From NCBI RefSeq assembly GCF_015529805.1, contig NZ_CP064654.1, forward strand, positions 2,846,045 to 2,910,044: a stretch of 64,000 nt of DNA, given 5' to 3'. The notes beneath the pieces were generated by a model. That model was not told where the DNA came from. It made no database searches and worked only from the letters and a program-made list of their open reading frames with translations. The position numbers and the translations under genes were made by a program. Of this stretch, positions 7,951 through 20,697 are shown one piece after another (position 1 is the first letter of the stretch; each line of letters opens with the position of its first letter). The DNA comes from Qipengyuania soli (GTDB taxonomy: Bacteria > Pseudomonadota > Alphaproteobacteria > Sphingomonadales > Sphingomonadaceae).

Positions 7951-9357
7951 TCAGTTTGCCAGCTTGGCGACCAGTTCCTGGAGGTAGTCGCGCCCGACCA
8001 TGACCGAGCGTACTTCCATGCGCTCGTTGAGCCCGTGAACACCGTTGCCGTCGGGATCGCCCCACATTCCCGGGACGCCATAGGTCGGGATGCCGACCGC
8101 GCCGAGGAAGGTCGCATCGGTGTAGCCATTGGCCATCTGCATCACCAGCGGCACGCCGGGCCAGTACTTCGCCACCAGCGTCTTCATCGGCCCGATGACC
8201 TTGGGGTCGAGAGGCGGGTTGGGGGGCGAGGGGCGCTTGGGTGGAAGGATGGTGAAACTGACCGCAGGGTTGTCGACCACCGCTGCAAGTTCGTCGCGAA
8301 TGGATTCGATGCTGTGTCCGGGGAAGATGCGGCAGTTGACGTAAGCTCCGGCACGCTGGGCCAACGCGTTCCGCGCATGCCCCGCCTCGAGCATGGTAGC
8401 GACGCAGGTCGTGCGCAGGTTCGAATGGAGGAAGGCATCGGTGTTCACGATCGCCTCGGCCGCCTTGTCGGTCGGGTCGTTGGCGAGCGCGACCATGGCC
8501 TTGCCCATGTCGTCACCGCGCCCGGCACCCGCATCGCGGAAATAGGCGCGCGTGGTGTCGGTGAACTCCAGCGGGAATTCATGCGCCGACAGCTTCACCA
8601 GCGCATGGGCGAGGTCGTAGATCGCATTGTCGGGCCGCGGGACCGAGCTGTGTCCGCCCGGATTGCGCGTTTCGAGGAGGAAGGTAGCGAAGGTCTTCTC
8701 GCCCACCTGCACCGCCTGCTCGACGACGTTGCCCTTGCCGTCGGTTGCCCCGCCGCCGCCTTCATTGAGCGCATATTCGGCATCGATGAGATCGCGCTTG
8801 TTGGCCGCCAGCCACTCTGCCCCGTTGAAGGCACCATTGGTTTCCTCGCCGCAGGTCAGCGCCATCTTGAGGGTGCGGCGCGGCTTATTGCCCGCCGCGC
8901 GATACTTCATCAGCGTATCCGCCCAGATCGCGGCCAGCGCCTTGGTGTCGGAGATACCACGGGCATAGTAGTAACCGTCCTCTTCGACCATGACGAAGGG
9001 ATCGCGCTCCCAGTCGGCGCGCTTGGCGGCGACGACGTCGATGTGCGCGATGAGGAGGATCGGCTTGTCCTTCTTCGAGGAGCCGGGAAGCACGGCGACG
9101 AGGCCTCCTTCCTCGGGGTTCGCCTCGGTCGCGAAGAGGGTCAGTTCGTCATCGGTGAAGCCTGCCGCCTTCATCCGGTCGGCCATGTAGGCCGCGGCGC
9201 GGGTGCAGCTGCCGTTGGGAAGCGAGGTGTCGATCTCCACCAGCCCCTTCATCATCTGCGTGAAGGCCTGCTGGTCCGGGCGCAGGTCCTGAGCCTGAGC
9301 CGTGCCCGGTGCCGCAAGCGCCAGCGCTGCCACCGATGCGAGGATACGTCCGATCAT
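7951..9357 (-). CDS. Exported M20-family metallopeptidase
   Basis: 468 residues. A signal peptide (MIGRILASVAALALAAPGTAQAQ) directs it to the periplasm. The dizinc site is visible: HIDVV near residue 107, ARGISDTKA with the bridging Asp near 138, and GEETNG near 172 with the general-base Glu. The bacterial exopeptidase dimerisation domain follows. It probably trims peptides, dipeptides or acylated amino acids; the substrate is not clear. The frame opens at a TTG at 9372, but GGGGAGAAGG sits exactly before the ATG at 9357, which decides the start. It ends 63 nt upstream of the lipoprotein gene at 7887 on the same strand. Confidence 0.9.
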   Translation of the reverse strand: MIGRILASVAALALAAPGTAQAQDLRPDQQAFTQMMKGLVEIDTSLPNGSCTRAAAYMADRMKAAGFTDDELTLFATEANPEEGGLVAVLPGSSKKDKPILLIAHIDVVAAKRADWERDPFVMVEEDGYYYARGISDTKALAAIWADTLMKYRAAGNKPRRTLKMALTCGEETNGAFNGAEWLAANKRDLIDAEYALNEGGGGATDGKGNVVEQAVQVGEKTFATFLLETRNPGGHSSVPRPDNAIYDLAHALVKLSAHEFPLEFTDTTRAYFRDAGAGRGDDMGKAMVALANDPTDKAAEAIVNTDAFLHSNLRTTCVATMLEAGHARNALAQRAGAYVNCRIFPGHSIESIRDELAAVVDNPAVSFTILPPKRPSPPNPPLDPKVIGPMKTLVAKYWPGVPLVMQMANGYTDATFLGAVGIPTYGVPGMWGDPDGNGVHGLNERMEVRSVMVGRDYLQELVAKLAN

Positions 9358-9379
9358 CTGCCTTCTCCCCAACGGGGCC

Positions 9380-10762
<1,383 letters not shown>

Positions 10763-10867
10763 GGCCAAGCGCGATGCGCCGCCCGCCCTCATGCGTCAAC
10801 CGGTTACAAGCGAAACGGTTTGCGCCCGTCTCCTGACTGCGCGATACCTCACGCTGGGGAGAGACGA

Positions 10868-11665
10868 ATGAAATATCGCATCGCCGTGCTCGCTGCGCTG
10901 ACCCTTTCGCATTCCGCCAACGCGGAAGAGGAGCGTGGCGCGCCGCGCGAGGTCGCCGTCATCCTCGCCCATCCCGACGACGAGCTGGTCATGGCGCCGG
11001 CCATCGCCCGTGCCGCGCGCGAGGGCGCGAATGTGACATTCATCTACGCTACCAGCGGCGACCAGGGGCCGGGCGTCTCCGGCATGGAAAAGGGCGCGGC
11101 ACTGGCCGAAGTGCGCAAGGCCGAGGCGAATTGTTCGGCGGAGGCCCTCGGAGTGCGGACCGTCCTCTTCCTCGATCATGGCGACGGCACCCTTACCGAC
11201 CGACCGCAGGATTTCGAAAGTCCGGCGCGCAAGCTGGCCAATGATCTCGGCACCATATTGCGCGAACATCCCTATGACGTGATCCTGACCTGGGGCCCCG
11301 ACGGCGGATACGGCCATGGCGACCATCGCATCGTCAGTGCCATCGTCACGCAGCTGATGCAGGCATCTCCCGCAAGCGGTGCAGAGCTCTTCTATCCCGG
11401 CATACCCGCTGGCAGCCTGCCGCCGATCCCGCAAATGCAGGACTGGGCCGTGACAGACCCTTCGCGCCTGCCGGTATCCTATGCCTACAACGCGCAGGAC
11501 CTGGCCAGCGCCCGGGCCGCCACGCAATGCCATGCAACGCAGTTTTCGGCCGAGGAAAGGGCGCAAATGCCCGACCTGTTCCATGCCACCGTGTGGCAGG
11601 GTTCGGTGCATTCTCGTCGGGCATTCGACCGCGGAGGCGCGGAGAGCGTTCCGACTGGCGAATAA
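10868..11665 (+). CDS. Exported PIG-L/LmbE-family deacetylase
   Basis: 265 residues with a signal peptide (MKYRIAVLAALTLSHSANAEE), so it acts outside the cytoplasm. The zinc-site motif AHPDDE comes early in the mature protein, and the distal histidines are in GGYGHGDHRIV. The family removes N-acetyl groups from GlcNAc-type sugars and similar amides. Secreted members are less well defined, so the substrate is open. The ATG at 10868 has GGGGAGAGACGA before it and is preferred over an in-frame upstream ATG at 10820. It is divergent from sdaA. Confidence 0.88.
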   Translation: MKYRIAVLAALTLSHSANAEEERGAPREVAVILAHPDDELVMAPAIARAAREGANVTFIYATSGDQGPGVSGMEKGAALAEVRKAEANCSAEALGVRTVLFLDHGDGTLTDRPQDFESPARKLANDLGTILREHPYDVILTWGPDGGYGHGDHRIVSAIVTQLMQASPASGAELFYPGIPAGSLPPIPQMQDWAVTDPSRLPVSYAYNAQDLASARAATQCHATQFSAEERAQMPDLFHATVWQGSVHSRRAFDRGGAESVPTGE

Positions 11666-11699
11666 GGCCATCCGCCAGTCGTGGAAAACGCCCGGTTGA

Positions 11700-14273
<2,574 letters not shown>

Positions 14274-14290
14274 TACGGCAGGGGCGGGGC

Positions 14291-15367
14291 ATGCAGGACA
14301 GGTCACTCGAGCGAGGCGGGTTTCTCCTTTTCCTCGCTTTGGTGACACTGGCCCTTCTGGTCGTGGTGCTGCCATTCGCGCAGCCGATGCTGTGGGCAGT
14401 CCTGGCGGCGATCATGTTCCAGCCGCTGTTCCGCTGGTTCCTCGCCCGCAATCCGGCGCGTGAAAACCAGGCGGCTCTGGCGACCCTGCTGGTCATCGCG
14501 GTCGCAGTGGTCCTCCCCGCCTTCATCATCGGCAGCGCCGTGGTCGAAGAGGCAGCGGGACTTGTGGTCGCGTTCCAGGAAGGACGGATCAACGTTTCCG
14601 ACTGGTTCGAACAGGTGCAGGGCCTCCTGCCGGCGAACGTTCGCGCGTCGATGGATGCTTCCGGATGGGGTGACCTTGCGGCGCTGCAGGCGCGTGCCCA
14701 GGAATTCGTGCAGGCCAGTCTCGGCCTCATCGCGGCACAGGCGCTGGCGATCGGCGGCAGCGTCTTCGGTTACGTCCTCGCCTTCGGCATCGCGCTCTAC
14801 GTCAGCTATTTCATGCTACGCGATGGGCGCCGTATTGCGGAGGCGGTCCTCGGCGCCCTGCCGTTCGAGCGGGCAATCGCGGACCGGCTGGCAGAACGCT
14901 TCCTCGGAATAGTGCGCGCGACCATCAAGGGTTCGGTCGTCGTCGGGCTGGTGCAGGGCGCACTGGGTGCGATTACCTTCTCGATCGTCGGCATCCCTTC
15001 CATTTTCCTGCTCGGGGTCATCATGGCGATCGCATCGCTTCTTCCGGCGGTGGGACCGGCGATCGTCTGGGTGCCCGCGGCGATCTACCTCCTCGCCACT
15101 GGAGCAATCTGGCAGGGCGTCGTGGTCATCGTTTCGGGCGTCGCGGTCATTGGCATGGCCGACAATGTCCTTCGCCCCATGCTGGTCGGGCGCGATACCG
15201 GAATCCCCGACTGGCTCATTCTCGTTACCACACTGGGCGGGATTGCGCTGCTGGGCCTGTCGGGGATTGTCGTGGGCCCGCTTGTCGCAGGCCTGTTCCT
15301 CGCTTCCTGGGGGATCCTGCGCGAACAGCGCGAAGGATCCCCGGTCGAGGGCATGGAAGGAGCCTAA
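14291..15367 (+). CDS. AI-2E family transporter (PerM-like permease)
   Basis: 358 residues with about eight membrane helices in the usual 2+1+5 pattern: two helices at the N-terminus, an extracytoplasmic amphipathic region (residues about 85-150) and a conserved C-terminal bundle with LLPAVGPAIVWVPAAIYLL and GIVVGPLVAGLFLA. The family was named from TqsA, but members export various ions or small molecules, so a role in quorum sensing is not implied. The ATG at 14291 follows GGGGCGGGGC 17 nt after gyrB. Its TAA stop overlaps the stop of the convergent beta-helix gene (15364-15367). Confidence 0.87.
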   Translation: MQDRSLERGGFLLFLALVTLALLVVVLPFAQPMLWAVLAAIMFQPLFRWFLARNPARENQAALATLLVIAVAVVLPAFIIGSAVVEEAAGLVVAFQEGRINVSDWFEQVQGLLPANVRASMDASGWGDLAALQARAQEFVQASLGLIAAQALAIGGSVFGYVLAFGIALYVSYFMLRDGRRIAEAVLGALPFERAIADRLAERFLGIVRATIKGSVVVGLVQGALGAITFSIVGIPSIFLLGVIMAIASLLPAVGPAIVWVPAAIYLLATGAIWQGVVVIVSGVAVIGMADNVLRPMLVGRDTGIPDWLILVTTLGGIALLGLSGIVVGPLVAGLFLASWGILREQREGSPVEGMEGA

Positions 15368-17316
15368 CCGTAGGCCCCGAAGCCGCATTCCTCCCAGCGC
15401 GCGAGAGTGCGGTTGTAGCTGAATTCGACCCAGTCGAACGCCCTGTCGAGGACCCGGGTTGCAAGCATGGCCATGTTGGCGCTTGCGCCTTTGGTAAAGG
15501 TCACGCTGCCGGTATCGTACTGCTTCACGATGCGCAGCACCTGCCCGTCGGCATAGCCGTAGGCTGCACCTCCGCGCGGATTACCGGGCAGCGTCATTGG
15601 CAGATCGACCTCGCTGGCGACTGACACGGCCATGGCGGGACCTGCCGGCTTGAGCACGCCTGCCGCCGAGAGCGTCGCCACCTTGTAGAAGCCATGCGCG
15701 GTATAGGCCGTGGTCGCATTGCCGCCGTCGAACCGGACAAAGGGGAAGGACAGCGGATCGTCCATGCCATTGGGTGACCGGGCATTGCCGAACTCGCCTT
15801 CAGCCTGGATGCGGCAGGATCGATCGAGGTAACCGGTCCACAGTATGCCCAGCCATTCGCGCCCCGCTTCCTGCGCCAGGGCAGAACGGAAGTGGCGCAC
15901 CTCGGCGCGGATGCTCTTGGGCGGCTGGCGATAGATCCCGGCCGGTGCTCCCTCGACCGGATCGGTCAGCGAAGCGGGGCCATAAAGGGCGAAGGCGTGG
16001 ATGCCGGACCCGCGGTCGAGCCATGCATCGATCTCAAGGTCCACGTCGCGCAGCGCCTGGCCATGGGTCGTGCTGAGCGCGACGGTGGTGTCGACCGTCC
16101 GGATCCGGCCTGAAACCCAGCTATTGACCCAGACCAGGCCGCAATCCTCGAACCGGCAATCCTGCAGCTGGGTAGAAGGGACAGGAGCGAGCTCGTCGCG
16201 GGTCGGGTACTTGTAGCTATAGAGACGCCCGTTCGTCGAACCGCCTCCGATCCAGACATATTCGCAATCCCGCCAAAGGCAATTGCGGAAGTGCCCGCGG
16301 CGCTTGCCCGTGTCTTCCTGTGCGATCTTGCAGTCGCCAAACTCGCAGTCCTCTGCCGTCACAACCGGGTCGCATCCGAGATTGAGGCCGTTGCCGTTGC
16401 CCGTCAGCATGCGGCAACGGGTCAGCGTGAGCTGCTCGATCGCGTCGTCGGCACCCACGGCGTAGAAGATTTCCCCGCGCCATCCGATGAAATCCGTGTC
16501 CCGGCAGATCACTTCGCCGACATACACGTCCTGTAGCCAGAAACCCTTGTCGGTGATGTCCCACCCGTCGCCAGTGACGGGATCGGCCGGGTAGGTGTAG
16601 GTCCCGGTGCGGCTGCGGTTGCCATTGAACACTAGCCTGTCGAGCTCGAGCCGGGCGATCCGGCGTGCGGCAGGTTCAGGTCGTATAGAATCGCCTTGGA
16701 TGTAGAGACCACCGCCGCGCCAGACGGCGGGCGTAGCGTCGGTCGAGGACTTCGCCACAACCTGCCAATCCGTGTCGGGATCGCCACCACCATGCGCACG
16801 GAAGTCGAGCACGGTCCGTGTGGCGGCGCAGCCGCGCAGGGAGAGCGATTTGCGGACGACGAGCGGGTGCCCATCTTCTGCGCGGGTCGCGAGTGCAGGC
16901 GAACTTCGCAAGGGGCATTCGACCCGGTAGCGAGCCGCCTCGAAGCGGACTTCGCGAGCTTCGATGGATTCTGCGTAATCGATCGCTGCCTGTATGGCAT
17001 CGCGATCGTCGACAGCCCCGCCGCCTGTTGCTCCGCCTTGCTCGACCGACAAGGCGCCGGCATCCGGCAGCAGCCTGAAATGACGGCTGTTGGCAGTGGT
17101 GAAGGCGAAACGCGGATGAGCAGCCACCAGAGCCGCGTCCGCAAGCGCATCGGCGACATAGCGCGCTGCACCCTTGCCAGCCTCGGTGTATCCGCCACTC
17201 TCCAAAGTGAGCACGTCGAATGCCGGGCTACGGTTAGCCAGTTCGGCGTAGAGTGCCGGTTGGAGCTGTGCGGTGCGGCTGGCAAGTCCCAGCGCGGATA
17301 GGCCGAGCGCGCTCAT
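15364..17316 (-). CDS. Right-handed beta-helix protein, phage tailspike-like
   Basis: 650 residues, no signal peptide. Residues about 90-130 have the pectate-lyase/tailspike entry pattern, GATGGGAVDDRDAIQAAIDY. A repetitive region follows in which short polar strands such as LTLTRCRMLTGNG, VTAEDCEFGDCK and TQLQDCRFEDCGLVW recur, as in a parallel beta-helix. The last 100 residues (about VTFTKGASANMAMLA to EECGFGAYG) look like a phage-fibre C-terminal module. Catalytic residues cannot be named. The start overlaps the end of the upstream gene by 4 nt. No other phage gene is nearby, so this is an isolated two-gene cassette, possibly a relic or a satellite tail gene. Confidence 0.75.
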   Translation of the reverse strand: MSALGLSALGLASRTAQLQPALYAELANRSPAFDVLTLESGGYTEAGKGAARYVADALADAALVAAHPRFAFTTANSRHFRLLPDAGALSVEQGGATGGGAVDDRDAIQAAIDYAESIEAREVRFEAARYRVECPLRSSPALATRAEDGHPLVVRKSLSLRGCAATRTVLDFRAHGGGDPDTDWQVVAKSSTDATPAVWRGGGLYIQGDSIRPEPAARRIARLELDRLVFNGNRSRTGTYTYPADPVTGDGWDITDKGFWLQDVYVGEVICRDTDFIGWRGEIFYAVGADDAIEQLTLTRCRMLTGNGNGLNLGCDPVVTAEDCEFGDCKIAQEDTGKRRGHFRNCLWRDCEYVWIGGGSTNGRLYSYKYPTRDELAPVPSTQLQDCRFEDCGLVWVNSWVSGRIRTVDTTVALSTTHGQALRDVDLEIDAWLDRGSGIHAFALYGPASLTDPVEGAPAGIYRQPPKSIRAEVRHFRSALAQEAGREWLGILWTGYLDRSCRIQAEGEFGNARSPNGMDDPLSFPFVRFDGGNATTAYTAHGFYKVATLSAAGVLKPAGPAMAVSVASEVDLPMTLPGNPRGGAAYGYADGQVLRIVKQYDTGSVTFTKGASANMAMLATRVLDRAFDWVEFSYNRTLARWEECGFGAYG

Positions 17317-17747
17317 TGCGACACCCGATAGATAATGGTTCCGCTTCTCGGCGCGAGTTCGAGGTAGAGGGCGGCGGAACTATCGCTTTCCGCCCAGACT
17401 GGCTCGCATGCATTGCCAGTGTATGCGGCCCATGAGACCCCGCCGATGGTAAGTGGGTGGAGGGTGGTTCCGCCATCGGTGGATCGCATGACCCTGATCA
17501 AGCCCTGCCAATCGCCCGAGAGAGTCAGATAGACGGGAGCCAATGCGGCCGGGACGAAGGGCCCGACGACTGTCGAAATTCCTGTCGAGCCTTCAAGCGG
17601 GGAGGGTGCAGCGGGAGCGAGAGATACGGTCGGTAGGGGCGCGGCATTCGAAACGAGGGCGATCTTGCCCGCCCCGTCTTCCTGTCCGATTGCCATGACG
17701 GGTGCGAAGCCACCGGGGGCTTCGATTGGGACGCGGTGTGGTGACAT
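17313..17747 (-). CDS. Small beta-sandwich-like protein paired with the tailspike-like gene
   Basis: 144 residues, unrecognised in detail. There is no signal peptide. The C-terminal half reads VYLTLSGDWQGLIRVMRSTD, then AAYTGNACEPVWAE and ALYLELAPRSGTIIYRVSQ, a compact beta-sandwich pattern seen in phage and gene-transfer-agent structural proteins. It is translated just before the beta-helix protein with an ATGA overlap and is probably its adaptor or base. Its ribosome binding site lies in a perfect hairpin (17751-17776). Confidence 0.65.
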   Translation of the reverse strand: MSPHRVPIEAPGGFAPVMAIGQEDGAGKIALVSNAAPLPTVSLAPAAPSPLEGSTGISTVVGPFVPAALAPVYLTLSGDWQGLIRVMRSTDGGTTLHPLTIGGVSWAAYTGNACEPVWAESDSSAALYLELAPRSGTIIYRVSQ

Positions 17748-17750
17748 TGG

Positions 17751-17776
17751 TTGGCTCCCGAATCAAAAGGAGCCAA
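17751..17776 (-). promoter_or_regulatory. Hairpin that buries the ribosome binding site of the beta-helix cassette
   Basis: TTGGCTCC (17751-17758) and GGAGCCAA (17769-17776) form a perfect 8-bp stem with a 10-nt loop. On the minus-strand transcript the 3' arm is GGAGCCAA, followed by CCA and the ATG at 17747, so the Shine-Dalgarno GGAG is fully paired. This suggests translation is low unless the stem is opened. It could instead be a DNA operator. Confidence 0.5.
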
Positions 17777-17829
17777 ATCGGTTAATCACGCTCGAGCATG
17801 TAGGAAAACGGAATTTCCCCCAAAAGGGT

Positions 17830-18456
17830 TCAGGCGGCGCGCAGGCCCTTGGTGCCCTTTGCCCCGCGGTCGGTCGCGCTGAGCCCGTCGAACAGAGCGT
17901 CGATGAGGTAGGCCAGCTTGTCCTCGGTCAGCCGCTCGCCAATCATCGCGATGAGGTAGGGCTGGATATAGGACACGATCGACTGGTTGATCAGCGACAG
18001 AACCATGTTGATCTCCAGGCCCTCGAAATGCCCTTCAGCCTGTGCTTCGACGATCAACTCGCAAAGGTAGTGGTCGGCGAGGTCGATATAGCCCTGCGCA
18101 TATTCGAAATAGCGCTCGCCCATCTCGACATAGAGCATGAAGCTGGCGGGGTCGGTCCTGTAGTTCTCGCGCAGCAACTGGAAGCGGCGGACGAAGAATT
18201 CGTACATCTTGCGGCGTGGCGGCAGGTCGGTTGCCATGACCTCGTCCATCACGGCGAGTTTGGGCGCGAACCATTCGCCGGTCACGGCCTCCAGCAGGTC
18301 CCGTTCTTCGGGAAACACGCTTTCCACCCGCGTGCGGGTAACGCCCAGTTCGGCGGCGAGCTTGGCGCGCGTCACTTCCTCGCCTCGGCGCTCCATGAGC
18401 GCCATGGCTTCGCGCGCAAATCGCTGGCGCAGTTCGTCGAGATCCTCATCGCTCAA
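17830..18456 (-). CDS. TetR-family transcriptional regulator
   Basis: 208 residues. The N-terminal helix-turn-helix spans about residues 10-55: FAREAMALMERRGEEVTRAK, LAAELGVTRTRVESVFPEER. An all-helical ligand and dimer domain of the usual TetR size follows. The target and ligand are unknown. The nearest candidate targets are the DUF1295/acyltransferase pair at 18537-19951 upstream, on the same strand 80 nt away, and the beta-helix cassette downstream. Confidence 0.82.
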   Translation of the reverse strand: MSDEDLDELRQRFAREAMALMERRGEEVTRAKLAAELGVTRTRVESVFPEERDLLEAVTGEWFAPKLAVMDEVMATDLPPRRKMYEFFVRRFQLLRENYRTDPASFMLYVEMGERYFEYAQGYIDLADHYLCELIVEAQAEGHFEGLEINMVLSLINQSIVSYIQPYLIAMIGERLTEDKLAYLIDALFDGLSATDRGAKGTKGLRAA

Positions 18457-18536
18457 GGCAGAACACTCCCGTCTCGGCCTGCTGACCCATTTAGGGTTTC
18501 GGCGGGGAGGTTAAAGCCCCTTGATTACGCTTTTTC

Positions 18537-19334
18537 TTACAACTTGCGCGGCGGGCGCGGGAAGAAGTCCGAAGTCCGGCGCTTGTATTCCTCGTAACCG
18601 GGGCGTGATTTCTTCATTCCACCTTCCAGAAGCGGGGCCCCCGACCACCTTGTCAGCGTGAAGGTCAGGAAGAGCGGGCCGATGAAGGTCGCGGCGGCAA
18701 CCCACCATCCGGCGGAAGCACTGGCAATCCATATGCCCCACCAGGCGAGGGCATCCCCGAAGTAATTGGGGTGGCGGGTGTAGCGCCACAGGCCGCGGTC
18801 CATGACCTGGCCCTTGTTCGCCGGATCGGCCTTGAATCGGGCCAGCTGCCAGTCGCCGACCCACTCGAAGAAGATGCCGATGGCCCAGACGGCGAGTCCC
18901 ACGAGCGCGAGCCCGCTGACCGGTTCCGCGGATCCCGCTTCGAGAATGCCGTATTGCGCCGGGCTCGACACCATGAAGAGCAGTATGGCCTGACCGAGAA
19001 ATATCCGGGTCAGGGCTGCCACGGCAAAATTCCCCTTTTCGCGGTCCTTGCGCAGCATTCTCTCGTAGCGCTTGTCCTCGCCTTCATGGCGCCAACGGAA
19101 GAAGAGGTAGATACACAGCCGCGCTCCCCAGGCGACAGCCATCGCCATCAGCAAAGTGGCCAGTGGACCCGGCTCGGCGAGCTGCATCCAGCTGGCAAAA
19201 GCCATCAGCGCCATCCCGCCACCCCAGAAGCTGTCGATGAATGACACGTCGTCGATCTGGACTGCAACCACCCACAAGATGAGAGTCACGCCGAGCAGGA
19301 TGGCCGCGTTCGCAATGAGTGCTTCCAGAATCAT
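18537..19334 (-). CDS. DUF1295 membrane protein (steroid 5-alpha-reductase-like fold)
   Basis: 265 residues with about six membrane helices. It carries the DUF1295 signature near the C-terminus: GLWRYTRHPNYFGDALAWWG, then a short PGYEEYKRRTSDFFP tail. The fold is shared with 3-oxo-5-alpha-steroid 4-dehydrogenases and isoprenylcysteine methyltransferases, where the RHPNYF segment binds the cofactor. A membrane-lipid reductase or methyltransferase is likely, with the substrate unknown. It begins inside the acyltransferase gene (overlap 19331-19334, ATGA). Confidence 0.85.
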   Translation of the reverse strand: MILEALIANAAILLGVTLILWVVAVQIDDVSFIDSFWGGGMALMAFASWMQLAEPGPLATLLMAMAVAWGARLCIYLFFRWRHEGEDKRYERMLRKDREKGNFAVAALTRIFLGQAILLFMVSSPAQYGILEAGSAEPVSGLALVGLAVWAIGIFFEWVGDWQLARFKADPANKGQVMDRGLWRYTRHPNYFGDALAWWGIWIASASAGWWVAAATFIGPLFLTFTLTRWSGAPLLEGGMKKSRPGYEEYKRRTSDFFPRPPRKL

Positions 19335-19951
19335 GCCTCGTTCCCCCGTTCGGCAATCAGCTTGTTCTCGATAATGGCGAAACGATCGCAGTCGGGTCGT
19401 TTCGCGCGATAGAAGGCGATGATCCTCGCCAAGTCGGCCGGGTAGTCGCCCGTCGGCATGATCGGATCGCCCAGGCCGCCGCGCATGGTCTGGTTGTTCA
19501 CCCATGCCGGCACGATCGGTACGCCCGCGGCCATGGCGATGTGGTAGAAGCCGCTCTTCCAGTCGCCCTTGAAGGTGCGTGAACCTTCGGGCGCGATGAC
19601 GAGGGCAAGATCTTTCGCGCGGGCAAAGGCGTCCGCCACCTGCTCGACGTAGTTGGCGCGCTTCGACCGGTCGACCGGGATGCCACCCATGTCGAGCATG
19701 AAATTGGTCGCGGGCCATTTGAACAGGCTCATCTTGCCCATGAAGCTGGGGCGGATGCCGAGCTCGTTGGTCGCGCCGAGGAAGAAGATGAAATCCCAGT
19801 TCGAAGTGTGCGGTGCGCCGAGGATGATGAACTTGTCGCAATCCGGCCTGCCGCCCTCCAGCTTCCAGCCCTTCCAGCGATAGAGCGCGACGAGCAACCG
19901 GCGCACGATGCGGCTCAGCAGCGAAGGCTTGCGGTTTGGATCGGTCGGCAT
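19331..19951 (-). CDS. 1-acyl-glycerol-3-phosphate acyltransferase-like protein
   Basis: 206 residues. It has the acyltransferase boxes in a variant form: GAPHTSNWDF around residue 45 (HX4D) and ALVIAPEGSRTFKG around residue 125 (PEGxR). One hydrophobic stretch follows the catalytic His box. The ATG at 19951 (MPTDPNRKPSLL) is preceded by GGGGAAGAGAGA and is preferred over an earlier in-frame start at 19984. It is coupled to the DUF1295 gene by a 4-nt overlap, so the two probably modify the same lipid. Confidence 0.85.
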   Translation of the reverse strand: MPTDPNRKPSLLSRIVRRLLVALYRWKGWKLEGGRPDCDKFIILGAPHTSNWDFIFFLGATNELGIRPSFMGKMSLFKWPATNFMLDMGGIPVDRSKRANYVEQVADAFARAKDLALVIAPEGSRTFKGDWKSGFYHIAMAAGVPIVPAWVNNQTMRGGLGDPIMPTGDYPADLARIIAFYRAKRPDCDRFAIIENKLIAERGNEA

Positions 19952-19981
19952 TCTCTCTTCCCCTGCCCGGATGCCTAGCAC

Positions 19982-20016
19982 CAAAAAAACAAATGGCGAG
20001 CCCGCCGGGGCCCGCC
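19982..20016 (-). terminator. Intrinsic terminator after the coiled-coil gene
   Basis: GGCGAGCCC (19995-20003) pairs with GGGCCCGCC (20008-20016) around a 4-nt loop (one G-U pair in the minus-strand RNA). The minus-strand transcript then reads ATTTG and seven Ts (19983-19989). It ends the transcript of the gene at 20048-20623. Confidence 0.8.
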
Positions 20017-20047
20017 TTCTGTAGAAATCGATCGGGGGAAGCGTCGA

Positions 20048-20623
20048 TTACGCGTCCTCGACGACCTTCGCATCGAGATGTTCGGCGGCAACGTCGTCGA
20101 CGAGGCGGTCGAAGAGGTTCTCGAAATGCGTCATCGCCAGGCGCAGGTCCTCGGTCGAAGCCTCGCCGGCTTCGGCGCGTTCGCTCAGCTCATGACCGGC
20201 GAGGTAGTGCTTGGCGACATCGCCGTGCTCGACGGTGAGGTCGGCATGACGGTGTTCGAAATCGGTGACGGGATAGCCGCGCGTCTTCATCACCTCGGTG
20301 ATGAGATCGTCCGACTTGTCGACCGCAGCCGTCGGATCGTTGACGAACAGCGCCTTGGCGTCATGCCACTGACCGGCAAAGCGATCATGTTCGGCAGGGG
20401 TCAGCGGGCGGATGTTGAATTCGGCGACGCGCTTTTCGCGCGCCTCGAGGTCGGCTTCTGCCTTGCGGGCATTGCCATGCGTTTCGACTACGCGGTCGTA
20501 TTCCTCGCCGAACTGGTTGCGCAGGTGATCGGTGCGCCGCCGCTGCATCAGAAGCCAGCCGGCGATGAGACCGGCAAGCACGACAAGTGCGACGACCAAA
20601 ATTGTAGTGGTTTGGCCTTCCAT
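20048..20623 (-). CDS. Single-pass membrane protein with coiled-coil region, function unknown
   Basis: 191 residues. It starts MEGQTTTILVVALVVLAGLIAG, one N-terminal membrane helix, then QRRRTDHLRNQFGEEYDRVV and a charged helical region with likely coiled coil at about residues 30-75. The C-terminal half is acidic and helical. Similar short proteins are common in sphingomonads, but I know of no assigned role. AGGAG precedes the ATG at 20623. It is the last gene before its own terminator and may be read from the leucine operon upstream (mccB ends 75 nt away). Confidence 0.72.
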   Translation of the reverse strand: MEGQTTTILVVALVVLAGLIAGWLLMQRRRTDHLRNQFGEEYDRVVETHGNARKAEADLEAREKRVAEFNIRPLTPAEHDRFAGQWHDAKALFVNDPTAAVDKSDDLITEVMKTRGYPVTDFEHRHADLTVEHGDVAKHYLAGHELSERAEAGEASTEDLRLAMTHFENLFDRLVDDVAAEHLDAKVVEDA

Positions 20624-20697
20624 GGGAGTTCTCCTGAACCCCGTCCAAGCCCCTCGTATGAAAACGATACGTGCGGGACCGCCGCGCGTTCCAAGGG

